Source of the DNA: Actinospica robiniae DSM 44927
Lineage (GTDB): Bacteria > Actinomycetota > Actinomycetes > Streptomycetales > Catenulisporaceae
Assembly: GCF_000504285.1 (NCBI RefSeq)
Contig: NZ_KI632511.1
Coordinates: 2,787,372 to 2,851,371, forward strand
Reading direction: 5' to 3'
DNA: 64,000 bases
The position numbers and the translations under genes are program-made. Under the pieces are notes generated by a model. The model was not told where the DNA came from, did not search any database, and saw only the letters and a program-made list of their open reading frames with translations. Below are positions 16,470 through 24,932 of this stretch, in pieces. The number at the start of each line of letters is the position of its first letter. Position 1 is the stretch's first letter.

Positions 16470-18239
16470 TCAGCTGACGTTGAACGCCGTGTCGTCGATG
16501 ACGAACGAGGTCTGGTCCACGGAGTCCTCGGCGCCGGTGAACTTCAACGTGACGGTCTGTCCGGCGTAGCTGCCCAGCGTCGTGAACGTGTGCTGGGTGT
16601 AGCCGGTGTTCGCGTTGAGGTTGGAGTAGGTGTAGAGCGTCGTGAGCACGGTGCCGGAGCTGTTGAGCACCTGCAGCTTCAGCGTGTCGTAGGCCGTGGT
16701 GGTGCTGGTCTCTGCCGTGTCGATGTGCATGTAGAAGGTGAACTTGTACGTCGAGCAGCCGCTGGGCACGGCGACGGACTGGGAGAGCGTGTCGGTCGTC
16801 GTCTTGCCGTAGCCGTCCAGCCACGCGTCCCAGGTTCCGCTGTGCGGCGGCTCCTTGCTGTTGTCGGCGATGACGCCGGAGGACGCCGTCCACGGGGCGG
16901 CGGTGCCGGTCTCGAAGCCCGGGTTGCCGAGCAGCTGTGCGGCGGTGCAGCCGCTGCCGCCGCCGGACGCGCTGATGGTCCAGGTGAAGGACGCGGAGCC
17001 GGACGGGCCGGTCGAGTCGGTCGCCACGACCGTCGTCGAGTAGGTGCCGGCGGTGGTCGGCTTGCCGGAGATCGCGCCGGTGCTGGAGTTGATCGACAGG
17101 CCGGCGGGCAGGCCGGTGGCGGTGTAGGCCAGGGTGCCGCCGGCCGCGTCGGAGGCGGAGATCTGCAGGCTCGCGGCGGTGCCGACGGTGCCGGTCTGGC
17201 TGCCGGGGTTGGTCACCGTCACCGAGCCGCTGCTCGTGCTCGATCCGAAGTCGGTGTCGAAGGTGTTCTCCACCCCGCTCAGCACGCCGGCGTCGGACAC
17301 GATCAGGCCGAGCTCCCGGTTGCTGTTCAGCGAGTTGGCGGTCATGTTCTCGGAGCCGAGGAACACCTTCGCGCTCGAGGTGCCGTAGTCGGCCACGACC
17401 GTCTTGGCGTGCACGTAGAAGCCGGTCGAGGACGTGTAGGTGGTGACCTTGGCGCCCGCGGCCTCGACCTGGCTGATGCCGGAGGCCCACTCGTTGCTCT
17501 CGTTCTCGAGCACCAGGCGCACCGTCACGCCGCGGTTCTCGGCGGCCACGATCGCACTGAGCTCGGCGGAGTCGGAGAACTCCTCCTGCTCGATGTCGAG
17601 GGTGTGCTGGGCGCCGTTGAGCAGCGCGACGATGTGGGTCTGCGAGTCGGTCGGGGACCAGACCAGGTCGTCGCCGTCGCCCGGGGTGATCGAGGTCTTG
17701 GCGAAGTCGGCGTTGAAGACCGCGACGATCGCGTTGACGTCGTTCAAGTCGGTATCGAAGACCCCGAAGTCGCGCGAGGTCGAGTAGTAGGTCGTGTCCA
17801 GGTTGCCGGTGGAGATGTAGGACTCTTTGTTGTCGACGGTGACCGTCTTCTGGTGCGTGTAAGTGAACGACGACGAGGAGTAGGTGACGCTGACACCGCC
17901 GGCCTGCAGGGCGCTGTAGGCGGCGCTGTTGACGGAGGTCTCCTGGCCGTCCAGGATGACCCGGACGTTCACGCCCGCCTTCTCCCGGGCGATCAGGTCG
18001 TTCTCCATGGTGGTGTCGCGCAGCTCGTACATGGTCATGTCGATCGAGCTGGTGGCCGCGTTGACGAAGCTGTAGATCGAGCTCTCGCCCTGGTCCGGCA
18101 GGATCAGCAGCGAATAGGTGCCGCCGGCCGCGTGGGCCGGCGCGGCGGCGAGGGCGGTGGCCGCCGCGGTGGTGGCGGCGGCGAGTGCGAGCCCGAGCCG
18201 CCGGGTCGCGGCGGCTGTGCGATTGCGCTTGCGGGGCAT
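16470..18239 (-). CDS. Secreted phospholipase D-fold protein with Ig-like and C-terminal binding module
   Basis: 589-residue exported protein. Signal peptide 1-38 (basic MPRKRNR, Ala-rich core, ending AHA). Two HxKxxxxD motifs mark the PLD superfamily: HQKTVTVD followed by a GNLD turn, and HAKTVVAD followed by GSENMT. Next comes a putative Ig/cadherin-like repeat (GLPAGLSINSSTGAISGKP) and a C-terminal beta-sandwich starting GNPGFETG that resembles a carbohydrate-binding module. Likely acts outside the cell on phosphodiesters such as phospholipid, teichoic acid or nucleic acid; the substrate is not evident. The ATG at 18239 has AAAGG upstream; the open frame before it is untranslated leader. 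Confidence 0.85.
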   Translation of the reverse strand: MPRKRNRTAAATRRLGLALAAATTAAATALAAAPAHAAGGTYSLLILPDQGESSIYSFVNAATSSIDMTMYELRDTTMENDLIAREKAGVNVRVILDGQETSVNSAAYSALQAGGVSVTYSSSSFTYTHQKTVTVDNKESYISTGNLDTTYYSTSRDFGVFDTDLNDVNAIVAVFNADFAKTSITPGDGDDLVWSPTDSQTHIVALLNGAQHTLDIEQEEFSDSAELSAIVAAENRGVTVRLVLENESNEWASGISQVEAAGAKVTTYTSSTGFYVHAKTVVADYGTSSAKVFLGSENMTANSLNSNRELGLIVSDAGVLSGVENTFDTDFGSSTSSGSVTVTNPGSQTGTVGTAASLQISASDAAGGTLAYTATGLPAGLSINSSTGAISGKPTTAGTYSTTVVATDSTGPSGSASFTWTISASGGGSGCTAAQLLGNPGFETGTAAPWTASSGVIADNSKEPPHSGTWDAWLDGYGKTTTDTLSQSVAVPSGCSTYKFTFYMHIDTAETSTTTAYDTLKLQVLNSSGTVLTTLYTYSNLNANTGYTQHTFTTLGSYAGQTVTLKFTGAEDSVDQTSFVIDDTAFNVS

Positions 18240-18564
18240 GTGGGTGGGGCCTTTCGAGATCGGTGGGTCGCCGATGAAGCGGCATCCGGCAGGTTTCCCG
18301 GACGATGCAGAGGCTTGATTACCCAGGGGCGCCCGCGTCATGACGCTCGCGTGAACGGCCGATGCGAAGACTTGACGGATCGTCACATCTGCTCACTGAT
18401 CGGCGCCGCGATCGGCAGCCCTCGACCGCGATGCATCCGATGATTTAATCGAGCCCCGAGACCACGGCCTGCGGATATCGTCGATCACTGATCGCAGGGC
18501 CCGCAAAAGGTCGGTGCTCTGCCTTGACGCGCCGCAGTGCCGGTGTAACCCTGTCTGCGAGCCG

Positions 18565-18578
18565 TGACAACGATGTCA
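18565..18578 (+). promoter_or_regulatory. LacI-type operator-like palindrome
   Basis: TGACAACGATGTCA lies 48 bases upstream of the GTG of the secreted glycosidase-like gene. The central CG and flanking symmetry resemble LacI-family sites that control sugar-utilisation genes. Bases 18240-18625 otherwise hold only the divergent promoter region of two secreted-protein genes; no further gene is seen. Confidence 0.4.
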
Positions 18579-18625
18579 TATGTCTGCCACGGTCTACTCC
18601 GCCACCACGTGATCAAGGAGGACCG

Positions 18626-20302
18626 GTGCACCTGTTACGCACACTCACCTGCACGACCGGCCGGCGCCGGCCGACGCGCGTCCTCGCGCTGCTGTGCCTG
18701 CTCGTCGGAGCGCTGTTCGCGCTGCCGGCGACGGCCTCGTACGCCTCGGACTACACCGCGAGCAACCTGCCGGACTGGGCGATCGGACCGTTCACCCGCC
18801 AGCCGCAGGCGAATCCGGCGCCCGTCCTGACCGCGAACCCGAACGACAGCTGGGAATCGCAGCACGTGCTCAACCCGGGCGTGGTGTACCGCAACAACCA
18901 GTTCGACATGCTCTACCGGGCCGACGGCGGCAACCCCGACCAGATCGGCCTGGCCACCAGCACCGACGGGCTCAGCTTCACCCGCAGCGCGAGCAACCCG
19001 GTCATCACGAACAACGTCGACCCCTACGAATCCGGCGGGGTCGACGATCCGCGGCTCTACGAGCTCAACGGCACGTACTACAGCTTCATCTCCGGCTACG
19101 ACTGGTCCAACAGCCCGCCGCAGACGATCATGGAGACCACGTCCACCGACCTGGTGCACTGGACGACGGCCGTGCCGATCATCAACACCAACTACGACCC
19201 GGCGGTCGTTACCGACGGGAACGACACCCCGGTCCTGATCAACACCCAGTACGGCCAGCGGTACGTGATGTACTTCGGCGACTCGGATCCGGCGAAGGGC
19301 CGGTTCATCGCCTACTCGACCGACATGCTGCACTGGACGAACATCACACCGTTCACCATGAACTTCCCGAGCGACTACGCGCCCTGGGAGATCTGCGTGA
19401 CCGTCACGAACTACCAGACCGTCGCGAACGGGCCTGTTAACCACAACATCCTCATGTTCGTGGCCGGCACTCTGATGGCGCACGACCGCTGGTACTACGG
19501 GATCAGCGAAGTCGAGTTCTCCTCGACGAACCTCACCCAGCAGCTGGGTCAGCTCACCGAGGCCTCACTGAGTCCGGCCGAGCCCTACGAGCTCAACGGG
19601 CGCACGGCCAATACGGTGTTCATGAACTCGATCCTGTTCCACAACAACCAGTGGTACATGTACTACGGCGCCGCCGACACCTCGATCGGGTTGGCCACCG
19701 CGCCGTTGCGGCCGAGCGCGCAGACCGCGTTCAGCTCGACCGGATTCGAGCCGGGGCAGCGGTATCCCGATTGGGCGGACGTCGTCGACACCGGCGGCGG
19801 CCAGAGCGGCGGGATCAGCAACGTCACGGCGTATCCCGGCTACGGCCTGACCGGGCCGGAGACCAGCATGCGCCAGGAGAACGCGCACAGCGGAACCACG
19901 GCCCTGATGTACTCGGGAGACGCGACGGGCGGCACCGCCGACTACGCCTACACCAAGGTGTTCGACACGTCGGCGCATCCACCGGCCATCGATTCCGGCA
20001 CCACGCTGTCGTACTGGATCTACCCGCAGAACTCGGCTGCCAGCACGTGCGTCGCGCTCGACATGGTCTTCTCCGACGGCACCGCGCTGCGCAATCTCGG
20101 CGCCGTCGACCAGAGCGGCAACCGTCTGCATCCGGCCTCCCAATGCGGGCATCTGACGCTCAACCAGTGGAACCACGTCACGGCGAACATCGGCGCCGTG
20201 GCCGCGGGCAAGACCTTGCAGCGCATCGACCTCGGCTACGACCAGCCGGGCGGCAACGGCACCTACCGCGGCTACGTGGACGACATCAGCCTGACCGGCT
20301 GA
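18626..20302 (+). CDS. Secreted five-bladed-propeller glycoside hydrolase-like protein (GH43/GH130-like)
   Basis: 558-residue exported protein. The GTG at 18626 with AAGGAGG six bases upstream is preferred to the open-frame start at 18524. Signal peptide about 1-42 (LALLCLLVGALFALPATASYA). Residues about 50-380 repeat the blade pattern of GH43/GH32/GH130 enzymes: NPGVVYRNNQFDMLYRADGG, IGLATSTDGLSF, VDDPRLYELNGTYYSF, DPAVVTDGND, RFIAYSTDMLHWTN. The C-terminal ~170 residues form a second jelly-roll-like module. Probably acts on an extracellular polysaccharide; substrate unknown. Confidence 0.75.
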   Translation: MHLLRTLTCTTGRRRPTRVLALLCLLVGALFALPATASYASDYTASNLPDWAIGPFTRQPQANPAPVLTANPNDSWESQHVLNPGVVYRNNQFDMLYRADGGNPDQIGLATSTDGLSFTRSASNPVITNNVDPYESGGVDDPRLYELNGTYYSFISGYDWSNSPPQTIMETTSTDLVHWTTAVPIINTNYDPAVVTDGNDTPVLINTQYGQRYVMYFGDSDPAKGRFIAYSTDMLHWTNITPFTMNFPSDYAPWEICVTVTNYQTVANGPVNHNILMFVAGTLMAHDRWYYGISEVEFSSTNLTQQLGQLTEASLSPAEPYELNGRTANTVFMNSILFHNNQWYMYYGAADTSIGLATAPLRPSAQTAFSSTGFEPGQRYPDWADVVDTGGGQSGGISNVTAYPGYGLTGPETSMRQENAHSGTTALMYSGDATGGTADYAYTKVFDTSAHPPAIDSGTTLSYWIYPQNSAASTCVALDMVFSDGTALRNLGAVDQSGNRLHPASQCGHLTLNQWNHVTANIGAVAAGKTLQRIDLGYDQPGGNGTYRGYVDDISLTG

Positions 20303-20362
20303 CCTGGCTGATCCGGCTGGCCCCGGCCGGCCTGCCGACATATGTGAACTGATACAACAAAT

Positions 20363-20401
20363 CCGGCCCGCGGCAACGGCTTCCGCCCTGCCGCGGGCCG
20401 G
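20363..20401 (+). terminator. Hairpin terminator after the propeller protein gene
   Basis: 13-base-pair GC stem CCGGCCCGCGGCA / TGCCGCGGGCCGG with a 13-base loop, 60 bases past the stop at 20302. The rest of 20402-20519 shows nothing coding. Confidence 0.6.
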
Positions 20402-20519
20402 CGCGTTTCCGGCCGAGGCCGCAGCCCAAGCGGATCCGTGCCCTGATTCCGCCCTGCGTCCCGGCGGTCCGGGCCGGTTCCGGAAATCGGCATTCGCGGC
20501 GGTTTTACCCGAAGTGGTC

Positions 20520-20549
20520 TTGACCACTGCTCCGGGCCGGGCGTACGGT
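20520..20549 (+). promoter_or_regulatory. Candidate housekeeping promoter of the lectin gene
   Basis: TTGACC (20520-20525), 18-base spacer, TACGGT (20544-20549), about 90 bases upstream of the lectin ATG. Match to the sigma-70-like consensus is partial. Confidence 0.35.
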
Positions 20550-20637
20550 CCGGCCAAGGTTCGTAAAGTTACCTAACCATCTGCGGCGGCCGCCACACCC
20601 ACCTTCGGCAGACCACCACCAGAAGGGACCCACACCC

Positions 20638-21612
20638 ATGCGCTTGACCAAGCGCCACCTGACCATGCTGGTCACGGCGCTGCTGACGGCGGCCATGGCC
20701 GCCCTCGGCATCGTCGCCGCGACCGGCACGGCCCAGGCCAGCACGACGCGCAACTTCCTGGTCACCCTCTACGGCTGGCCGGACAACTCCCCGCCCGGGA
20801 ACGACATCGCCTACCCGGCGAGCGACGGCAACCCCACCCTCCACAACGCGGCCGGCGGCACCGGCACCTACGCCAACCCGATCACCTACGCCACCGACGA
20901 GTCCGAGCTGGCCGTCGGCACCATCGTCTACTACTCCTATCTGCACCGGTACTTCATCATGGAAGACGACTGCGTCGAGTGCGACCAGGACTGGAGCGGA
21001 TCAGGGTCCTACCACATCGACCTGTGGATCGGCGGCCAGGGCGGCAACTCCAACGACGTGATCAACTGCGAGGACGACCTGACCCAGGACTCCGCCCCGG
21101 TGATCGTCGATCCGCCGAGCAACGAGCCGGTGGACACCACGCCGCTGTTCAACTCCTCCACCAACGCCTGCTACAACCCGGCCGGCTTCACCGGGGGCGG
21201 AGGCGGCGGCGGGACGACACCTCCGCCGGGCGGCTCCACCGGCCCGGTCACCGGATATCAGGGGCTTTGCCTGGACGACCGCAGCGCGAGCACCGCGAAC
21301 TACAACCCGATCCAGGTCTACACCTGCAACGGCACGACCGCGCAGTCGTGGACGGCCGAGTCCAACGGCAGCCTCGAAGTGCTCGGCAAGTGCCTCGACG
21401 TGGACGCGGCCGGCACCGCCAACGGCACCAAGGTGGATCTCTACTCCTGCAACGGCACCGGTGCCCAGGTCTGGCAACACCAGTCCAACGGCGAGCTGCT
21501 CAATCCCGCCTCCGGCAAGTGCCTCGACGACACCGGCTACGGCGCCGCCGGCACGCAGGTGCAGATCTGGTCCTGCACCGGCACGTCCAACCAGGACTGG
21601 ACCGTGCCTTAA
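20638..21612 (+). CDS. Secreted protein with C-terminal ricin B-type lectin domain
   Basis: 324-residue exported protein with signal peptide 1-35 (ending AQA). Residues 36-180 form a Cys-containing domain with FLVTLYGWPDNSPPG and YFIMEDDCVECDQDW, suggestive of a double-psi barrel (RlpA/3D-like), but I am not certain. A Gly/Pro/Thr linker (about 182-203) leads to a ricin-type beta-trefoil (CBM13) with three repeats ending AQSW, AQVW and NQDW, each with a CLD motif. Likely binds surface or environmental glycans. Ribosome site AGAAGGG precedes the ATG. Confidence 0.85.
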   Translation: MRLTKRHLTMLVTALLTAAMAALGIVAATGTAQASTTRNFLVTLYGWPDNSPPGNDIAYPASDGNPTLHNAAGGTGTYANPITYATDESELAVGTIVYYSYLHRYFIMEDDCVECDQDWSGSGSYHIDLWIGGQGGNSNDVINCEDDLTQDSAPVIVDPPSNEPVDTTPLFNSSTNACYNPAGFTGGGGGGGTTPPPGGSTGPVTGYQGLCLDDRSASTANYNPIQVYTCNGTTAQSWTAESNGSLEVLGKCLDVDAAGTANGTKVDLYSCNGTGAQVWQHQSNGELLNPASGKCLDDTGYGAAGTQVQIWSCTGTSNQDWTVP

Positions 21613-21625
21613 GCACACTCCGTCT

Positions 21626-21659
21626 CGGCCCGCCCCGGCACTTCGCCGAGGGCGGGCCG
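21626..21659. terminator. Bidirectional hairpin between convergent genes
   Basis: CGGCCCGCCC / GGGCGGGCCG stem (10 base pairs) between the lectin stop at 21612 and the STAS-GAF stop at 21661. Confidence 0.55.
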
Positions 21660-21660
21660 G

Positions 21661-22467
21661 TCACAGCGCGAGGTCGGCGAGACTTTCGGCGGTCAGCTCC
21701 TCCGGATCGCCGCGCCACTCCTCGGAGACCGGCTGATGCGTCGAGACGACGCCTAGCAGCCCGTCCGCGGTGACGACCGGGATCGAGACGCAGGAGCCGA
21801 CCCCGGAGCGGATCAGCACCTCGAGTTCGGGGCTGCCGGCGAAGATGGGCGAGTTGGACACGTTGCGCACGTAGACCGGGCGCTGATCGGTGGCGGCGGC
21901 GCCGCAGCTGGTGCCGTAGCCCCGCACCGTCTCGAAGAACGAGGAGAACCGCTGGCCGAAGCCGGGAGTCGCGACCAGCCGCAGCGTCCCGGTGGCCTGG
22001 TGGAAGTACTGCGCGCTGCCCATCCGCGCACCGGTCGCCCTCATCGCCTGGGCCAGCGCGTCGGACAGCGTCTCGACGTGCGCCTGCGCCGCGTCCTCGG
22101 CCGCGACCGCGAGCCCGAAGTCCCAGGGGTAGGGCAGACCGGTGGCCTGCATCACATAGCGCACCGAGCTGTGCGGGTTGGCGATGTCGAGACGGATGCC
22201 GAGCTCCGCCAGCCGCAGATACTGCCGGTAGATCGCCCGCGCACCCGGGACGTCGCAGAACGTCAGCCGGCTCAGGTCCAGGGTCAGCCGGTTCGCGGCC
22301 CGGAACCGGACCCGCTCGAGGAGCGCCTCGAACGCCGAGACCGAGCCGTAGTCCAGCTCACCCGCCACATGCAGCAGCACCGTGCGCTCGCTCACGGTGA
22401 CCGCGGAGCGCAAGGCCGAGCCCGGGGACGACCACCTCACTGCCTGACTCCGATCCAGCACATCCAC
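21661..22467 (-). CDS. STAS-GAF regulatory protein
   Basis: 268 residues: an N-terminal STAS domain (about 20-115) and a GAF domain (about 135-262). The STAS loop reads FCDVPGARAI, where anti-sigma antagonists usually have D-S-S/A-G; the phosphorylatable Ser is missing, so it may not be switched by an RsbW kinase. The GAF domain (QATGTLRLVATPGFGQRF, VGSCVSIPVVTADGLLGVVS) could bind a small ligand or cluster. It is divergent from the STAS gene at 22639 and is probably a sensory input to the partner-switching region. Confidence 0.85.
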   Translation of the reverse strand: MDVLDRSQAVRWSSPGSALRSAVTVSERTVLLHVAGELDYGSVSAFEALLERVRFRAANRLTLDLSRLTFCDVPGARAIYRQYLRLAELGIRLDIANPHSSVRYVMQATGLPYPWDFGLAVAAEDAAQAHVETLSDALAQAMRATGARMGSAQYFHQATGTLRLVATPGFGQRFSSFFETVRGYGTSCGAAATDQRPVYVRNVSNSPIFAGSPELEVLIRSGVGSCVSIPVVTADGLLGVVSTHQPVSEEWRGDPEELTAESLADLAL

Positions 22468-22638
22468 CCACCATAGCCTCCGCGGCCGTCGCGTCGCGCA
22501 TCACGTCGCACCGAATAACCCGACGCTGGTCGGGCACCCGAAGACGGACGCCGCAGGCTGACGGCGCGAACGCGGACCGGTGGGCTTCGCGGCGGCCGAC
22601 TGCGCGCGCGCCGACAACAAATCAGTGTATTACCATTA

Positions 22639-23022
22639 GTGCGCGGAGTGAGTGACGTGGAGAACTTCGACACCCCGACCATGGCGCGGATCGAGCGGGG
22701 CATACGCGTGATCGCCGACGGCCCGCGACTCGCCTTGCACGGCGACCTCGACATCGACACCGCGCCGGTGCTGCTCGACGTCGTCTTCGCGCGGCTCGCC
22801 GACTGCGGCCGGCACGGCATGGCGCGGCTGGAGATCGACTGCGCCCGGCTCGACTTCTGCGACTCCAGCGGACTGGCCGCGCTGCTGCTGGCGCGGCAGC
22901 GATCCGAGGAGGCCGGGGTGGGCCTGAGCCTGCGCCGGCAGCCCGAACATCTGCGCCATCTGCTGGAGCTCACCGGGATTCGCGCGCTCTTCCCGCCCGA
23001 GCACCCGCCGGATTCTCCATGA
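22639..23022 (+). CDS. STAS-domain anti-anti-sigma factor
   Basis: 127-residue single STAS domain (about 28-115). It keeps FCDSSGLAALL, with the Ser that RsbW-type kinases phosphorylate in SpoIIAA/RsbV proteins. Unphosphorylated it should bind an anti-sigma kinase and free its target. The assigned start at 22639 gives a short N-terminal tail; a downstream start is possible. It opens the plus-strand run leading to rsbR, with a gap of about 117 bases. Confidence 0.88.
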   Translation: MRGVSDVENFDTPTMARIERGIRVIADGPRLALHGDLDIDTAPVLLDVVFARLADCGRHGMARLEIDCARLDFCDSSGLAALLLARQRSEEAGVGLSLRRQPEHLRHLLELTGIRALFPPEHPPDSP

Positions 23023-23139
23023 ACGTTTCGGCCGTAGACCCCGTTTCCTTCCGGCGCGACCGGGTAACGCGAAGCAGGCCCCGGCGAATGGACGCACGGG
23101 CCGCGCTAGGCGCTGCGCGCCGAGGGAAGAGGTAAAAAA

Positions 23140-23988
23140 GTGAATCAGGGGTCCGCAGATCACCTGCTCGGTCTGATGACGACGCGGCGGGAGGAGCTCG
23201 CCGCCAACTGGATCGAGGTGGTCTCCGCCACCCTGGCCGGCCGGATCAGCCAGGCCGAGATCGACCGGGAACTGCACGAGCTCTACGCGGCCATCGTCCA
23301 GGCCGTGCACACCGGCGGCCTGGAGGCGGGCGGCGAGCACTACACCGAGGTGCGGGCGCTGCTGGCCGAACTCTCGCGCAACCGCGCGCGGCAGGGCTTC
23401 ACCCCGGCCGAGACCGCGGTCAGCGTCTTCGCCCTCAAGCAGAGCCTGCAGCAGCTGCTCGACGAGGGCTCGTCCGCCGACATCGGCGCGTACCTGGCGC
23501 TGAGCCGGTTGACCGACGAGCTCGGCATGTTCACCGTGGACAGCTACGCCGCCACCCGCGAGGAGATCATCAGCGCGCAGGCGGAGGAGCTGCTCGAGCT
23601 CTCCACGCCGGTGGTCAAGCTGTGGGACGGGGTCATCGGCGTGCCGCTGGTCGGCACCCTCGACTCCGCGCGCACCCAGGTGGTGATGCAGAAGCTGCTC
23701 GAAGCCCTGGTGGACACCGGCTCCGAGCACGCGATCATCGACATCACCGGCGTGCCGGCGGTGGACACCGAAGTCGCCCAGCACCTGCTCAAGACCGTCG
23801 TCGCGGCCCGGTTGATGGGCGCCGAGTGCGTCGTGTCCGGTATCCGGCCGCAGATCGCCCAGACGATCGTGGCGCTGGGCATCGAGTTCGGCGACATCGT
23901 GACCAAGGCCACCCTCGCCGACGCGCTGCGTCACACGCTCCGCCGCTCCGCCGAGACCAATGCCCGGCGCACGGAGGCGAGCGCATGA
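23140..23988 (+). CDS. rsbR: RsbR-type stressosome protein
   Basis: 282 residues. The N-terminal ~140 are an all-helical RsbRD/RsbR-type sensor region (TTRREELAANWIEVVSATLA). A STAS domain follows (about 160-275: VPLVGTLDSARTQVVMQKLL, AIIDITGVPAVDTEVAQHLL). The VDTEVA Thr matches the site that RsbT phosphorylates in RsbR of Bacillus. Together with RsbS it should build the stressosome scaffold holding RsbT. The downstream gap to rsbS is filled by a 77-base tandem duplication. Confidence 0.9.
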   Translation: MNQGSADHLLGLMTTRREELAANWIEVVSATLAGRISQAEIDRELHELYAAIVQAVHTGGLEAGGEHYTEVRALLAELSRNRARQGFTPAETAVSVFALKQSLQQLLDEGSSADIGAYLALSRLTDELGMFTVDSYAATREEIISAQAEELLELSTPVVKLWDGVIGVPLVGTLDSARTQVVMQKLLEALVDTGSEHAIIDITGVPAVDTEVAQHLLKTVVAARLMGAECVVSGIRPQIAQTIVALGIEFGDIVTKATLADALRHTLRRSAETNARRTEASA

Positions 23989-24139
23989 GCGAGCTTGCGA
24001 GCGAATCAATGAGCACAGAGTGTGCGCGAACGCGCCGACCGAGCTCTAGCGAGGTCGCGTCGTGAGCGAGCTTGCGAGCGAATCAATGAGCACAGAGTGT
24101 GCGCGAACGCGCCGACCGAGCTCTAGCGAGGTCGCGTCG
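23986..24139 (+). repeat. 77-base tandem duplication between rsbR and rsbS
   Basis: Two copies of 77 bases (23986-24062 and 24063-24139), identical as far as I can read, begin at the rsbR stop TGA and end at the rsbS start; the next bases repeat the opening TGAGCGA. Each copy starts GTGAGCGAGC or ATGAGCGAGC and contains GAGCGAGCTTGCGAGCGAAT, itself partly palindromic. There is no gene inside. Confidence 0.9.
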
Positions 24140-24516
24140 TGAGCGAAAGACTGCCCATTTTGCGGATCGGTTCTACCCTCCTGGTCTCCATCCAGGTCGA
24201 CCTGGACGATCAGACGGTGCTCAACCTGCAAGAAGACCTGGCCGACGAGGTAGTCAAACACAGTGCCCGCGGCGTGATCATCGACATCACCGCGGCCGAG
24301 ATCGTCGACTCCTTCGTCGGCCGGATGCTGGCCACGATCGCGGCGATCAGCCGGCTGCTGGACGCCGAGACGGTCGTGGTCGGGATGCGTCCGGCGGTGG
24401 CGATCACCCTCGTCGAGCTCGGACTCTCCCTCGGCGGCGTGCGCACCGCGCTGAATCTGGAGCAGGGGCTGGCGATCCTGGCCGAGCGCTCCGCCGCGAC
24501 CACGGCGGGTCCGTGA
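24139..24516 (+). CDS. rsbS: RsbS-type STAS protein (RsbT antagonist)
   Basis: 125-residue single STAS domain: LPILRIGSTLLVSIQVDLDD, GVIIDITAAEIVDSFVGRML, ETVVVGMRPAVAITLVELGL. The Ser in VDSFVGR corresponds to the RsbT-phosphorylated Ser of RsbS. In the stressosome, RsbS sequesters RsbT until both scaffold proteins are phosphorylated. The GTG start lies directly at the end of the tandem repeat, so the duplication has moved the start away from rsbR. The stop overlaps the rsbT start (GTGA). Confidence 0.92.
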   Translation: MSERLPILRIGSTLLVSIQVDLDDQTVLNLQEDLADEVVKHSARGVIIDITAAEIVDSFVGRMLATIAAISRLLDAETVVVGMRPAVAITLVELGLSLGGVRTALNLEQGLAILAERSAATTAGP

Positions 24517-24932
24517 CCACGCCCACGAACGCGGCGGCCGGCCGAACCCAACCCATCACCACCTCCGACGACGTGGTGCGTGCGCGGCAGCTGGCGCGCA
24601 CGCTCGCGGTGGAGTGCCGGTTGTCGTTGGTGGACCAGACGAAGCTGGTCACCGCCGCGAGCGAGCTCGCTCGCAACACCCTGGTCTACGGCGGCGGCGG
24701 CCTGATGTCCGGCGGGGTGCTCGAACGCACCGGCCGGCGCGGGGTGCGCCTGAGCTTCGCCGACGACGGGCCCGGGATCGCGGACGTGGACCTGGCGCTG
24801 AGCGACGGCTGGTCCTCGGGCAGCGGCATGGGCCTGGGCCTGAGCGGCGCCCGGCGGCTGGTCGACGAGTTCGACCTGCGCACCGGGCCGGGCGAGGGCA
24901 CGACGGTGACGGTGACCAAGTGGGCCCACTGA
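24513..24932 (+). CDS. rsbT: RsbT-type serine/threonine kinase
   Basis: 139-residue GHKL ATPase-fold kinase. N box SELARNTLVYGGGG, G1 box DDGPGIADVD and G2 box GSGMGLGLSGARRLVDEF are intact. RsbT phosphorylates RsbR and RsbS and, once free, activates a PP2C phosphatase. The GTG start overlaps the rsbS stop. The next gene, a kinase-phosphatase protein, starts inside its 3' end (13-base overlap), the expected partner position. Confidence 0.92.
   Translation: MTTPTNAAAGRTQPITTSDDVVRARQLARTLAVECRLSLVDQTKLVTAASELARNTLVYGGGGLMSGGVLERTGRRGVRLSFADDGPGIADVDLALSDGWSSGSGMGLGLSGARRLVDEFDLRTGPGEGTTVTVTKWAH

Noticed and set aside
15891-18443. 850-residue plus-strand frame opposite the PLD gene
   Set aside because: Gly/Arg/Val-rich reverse-strand artefact of high GC; no domain is recognisable.
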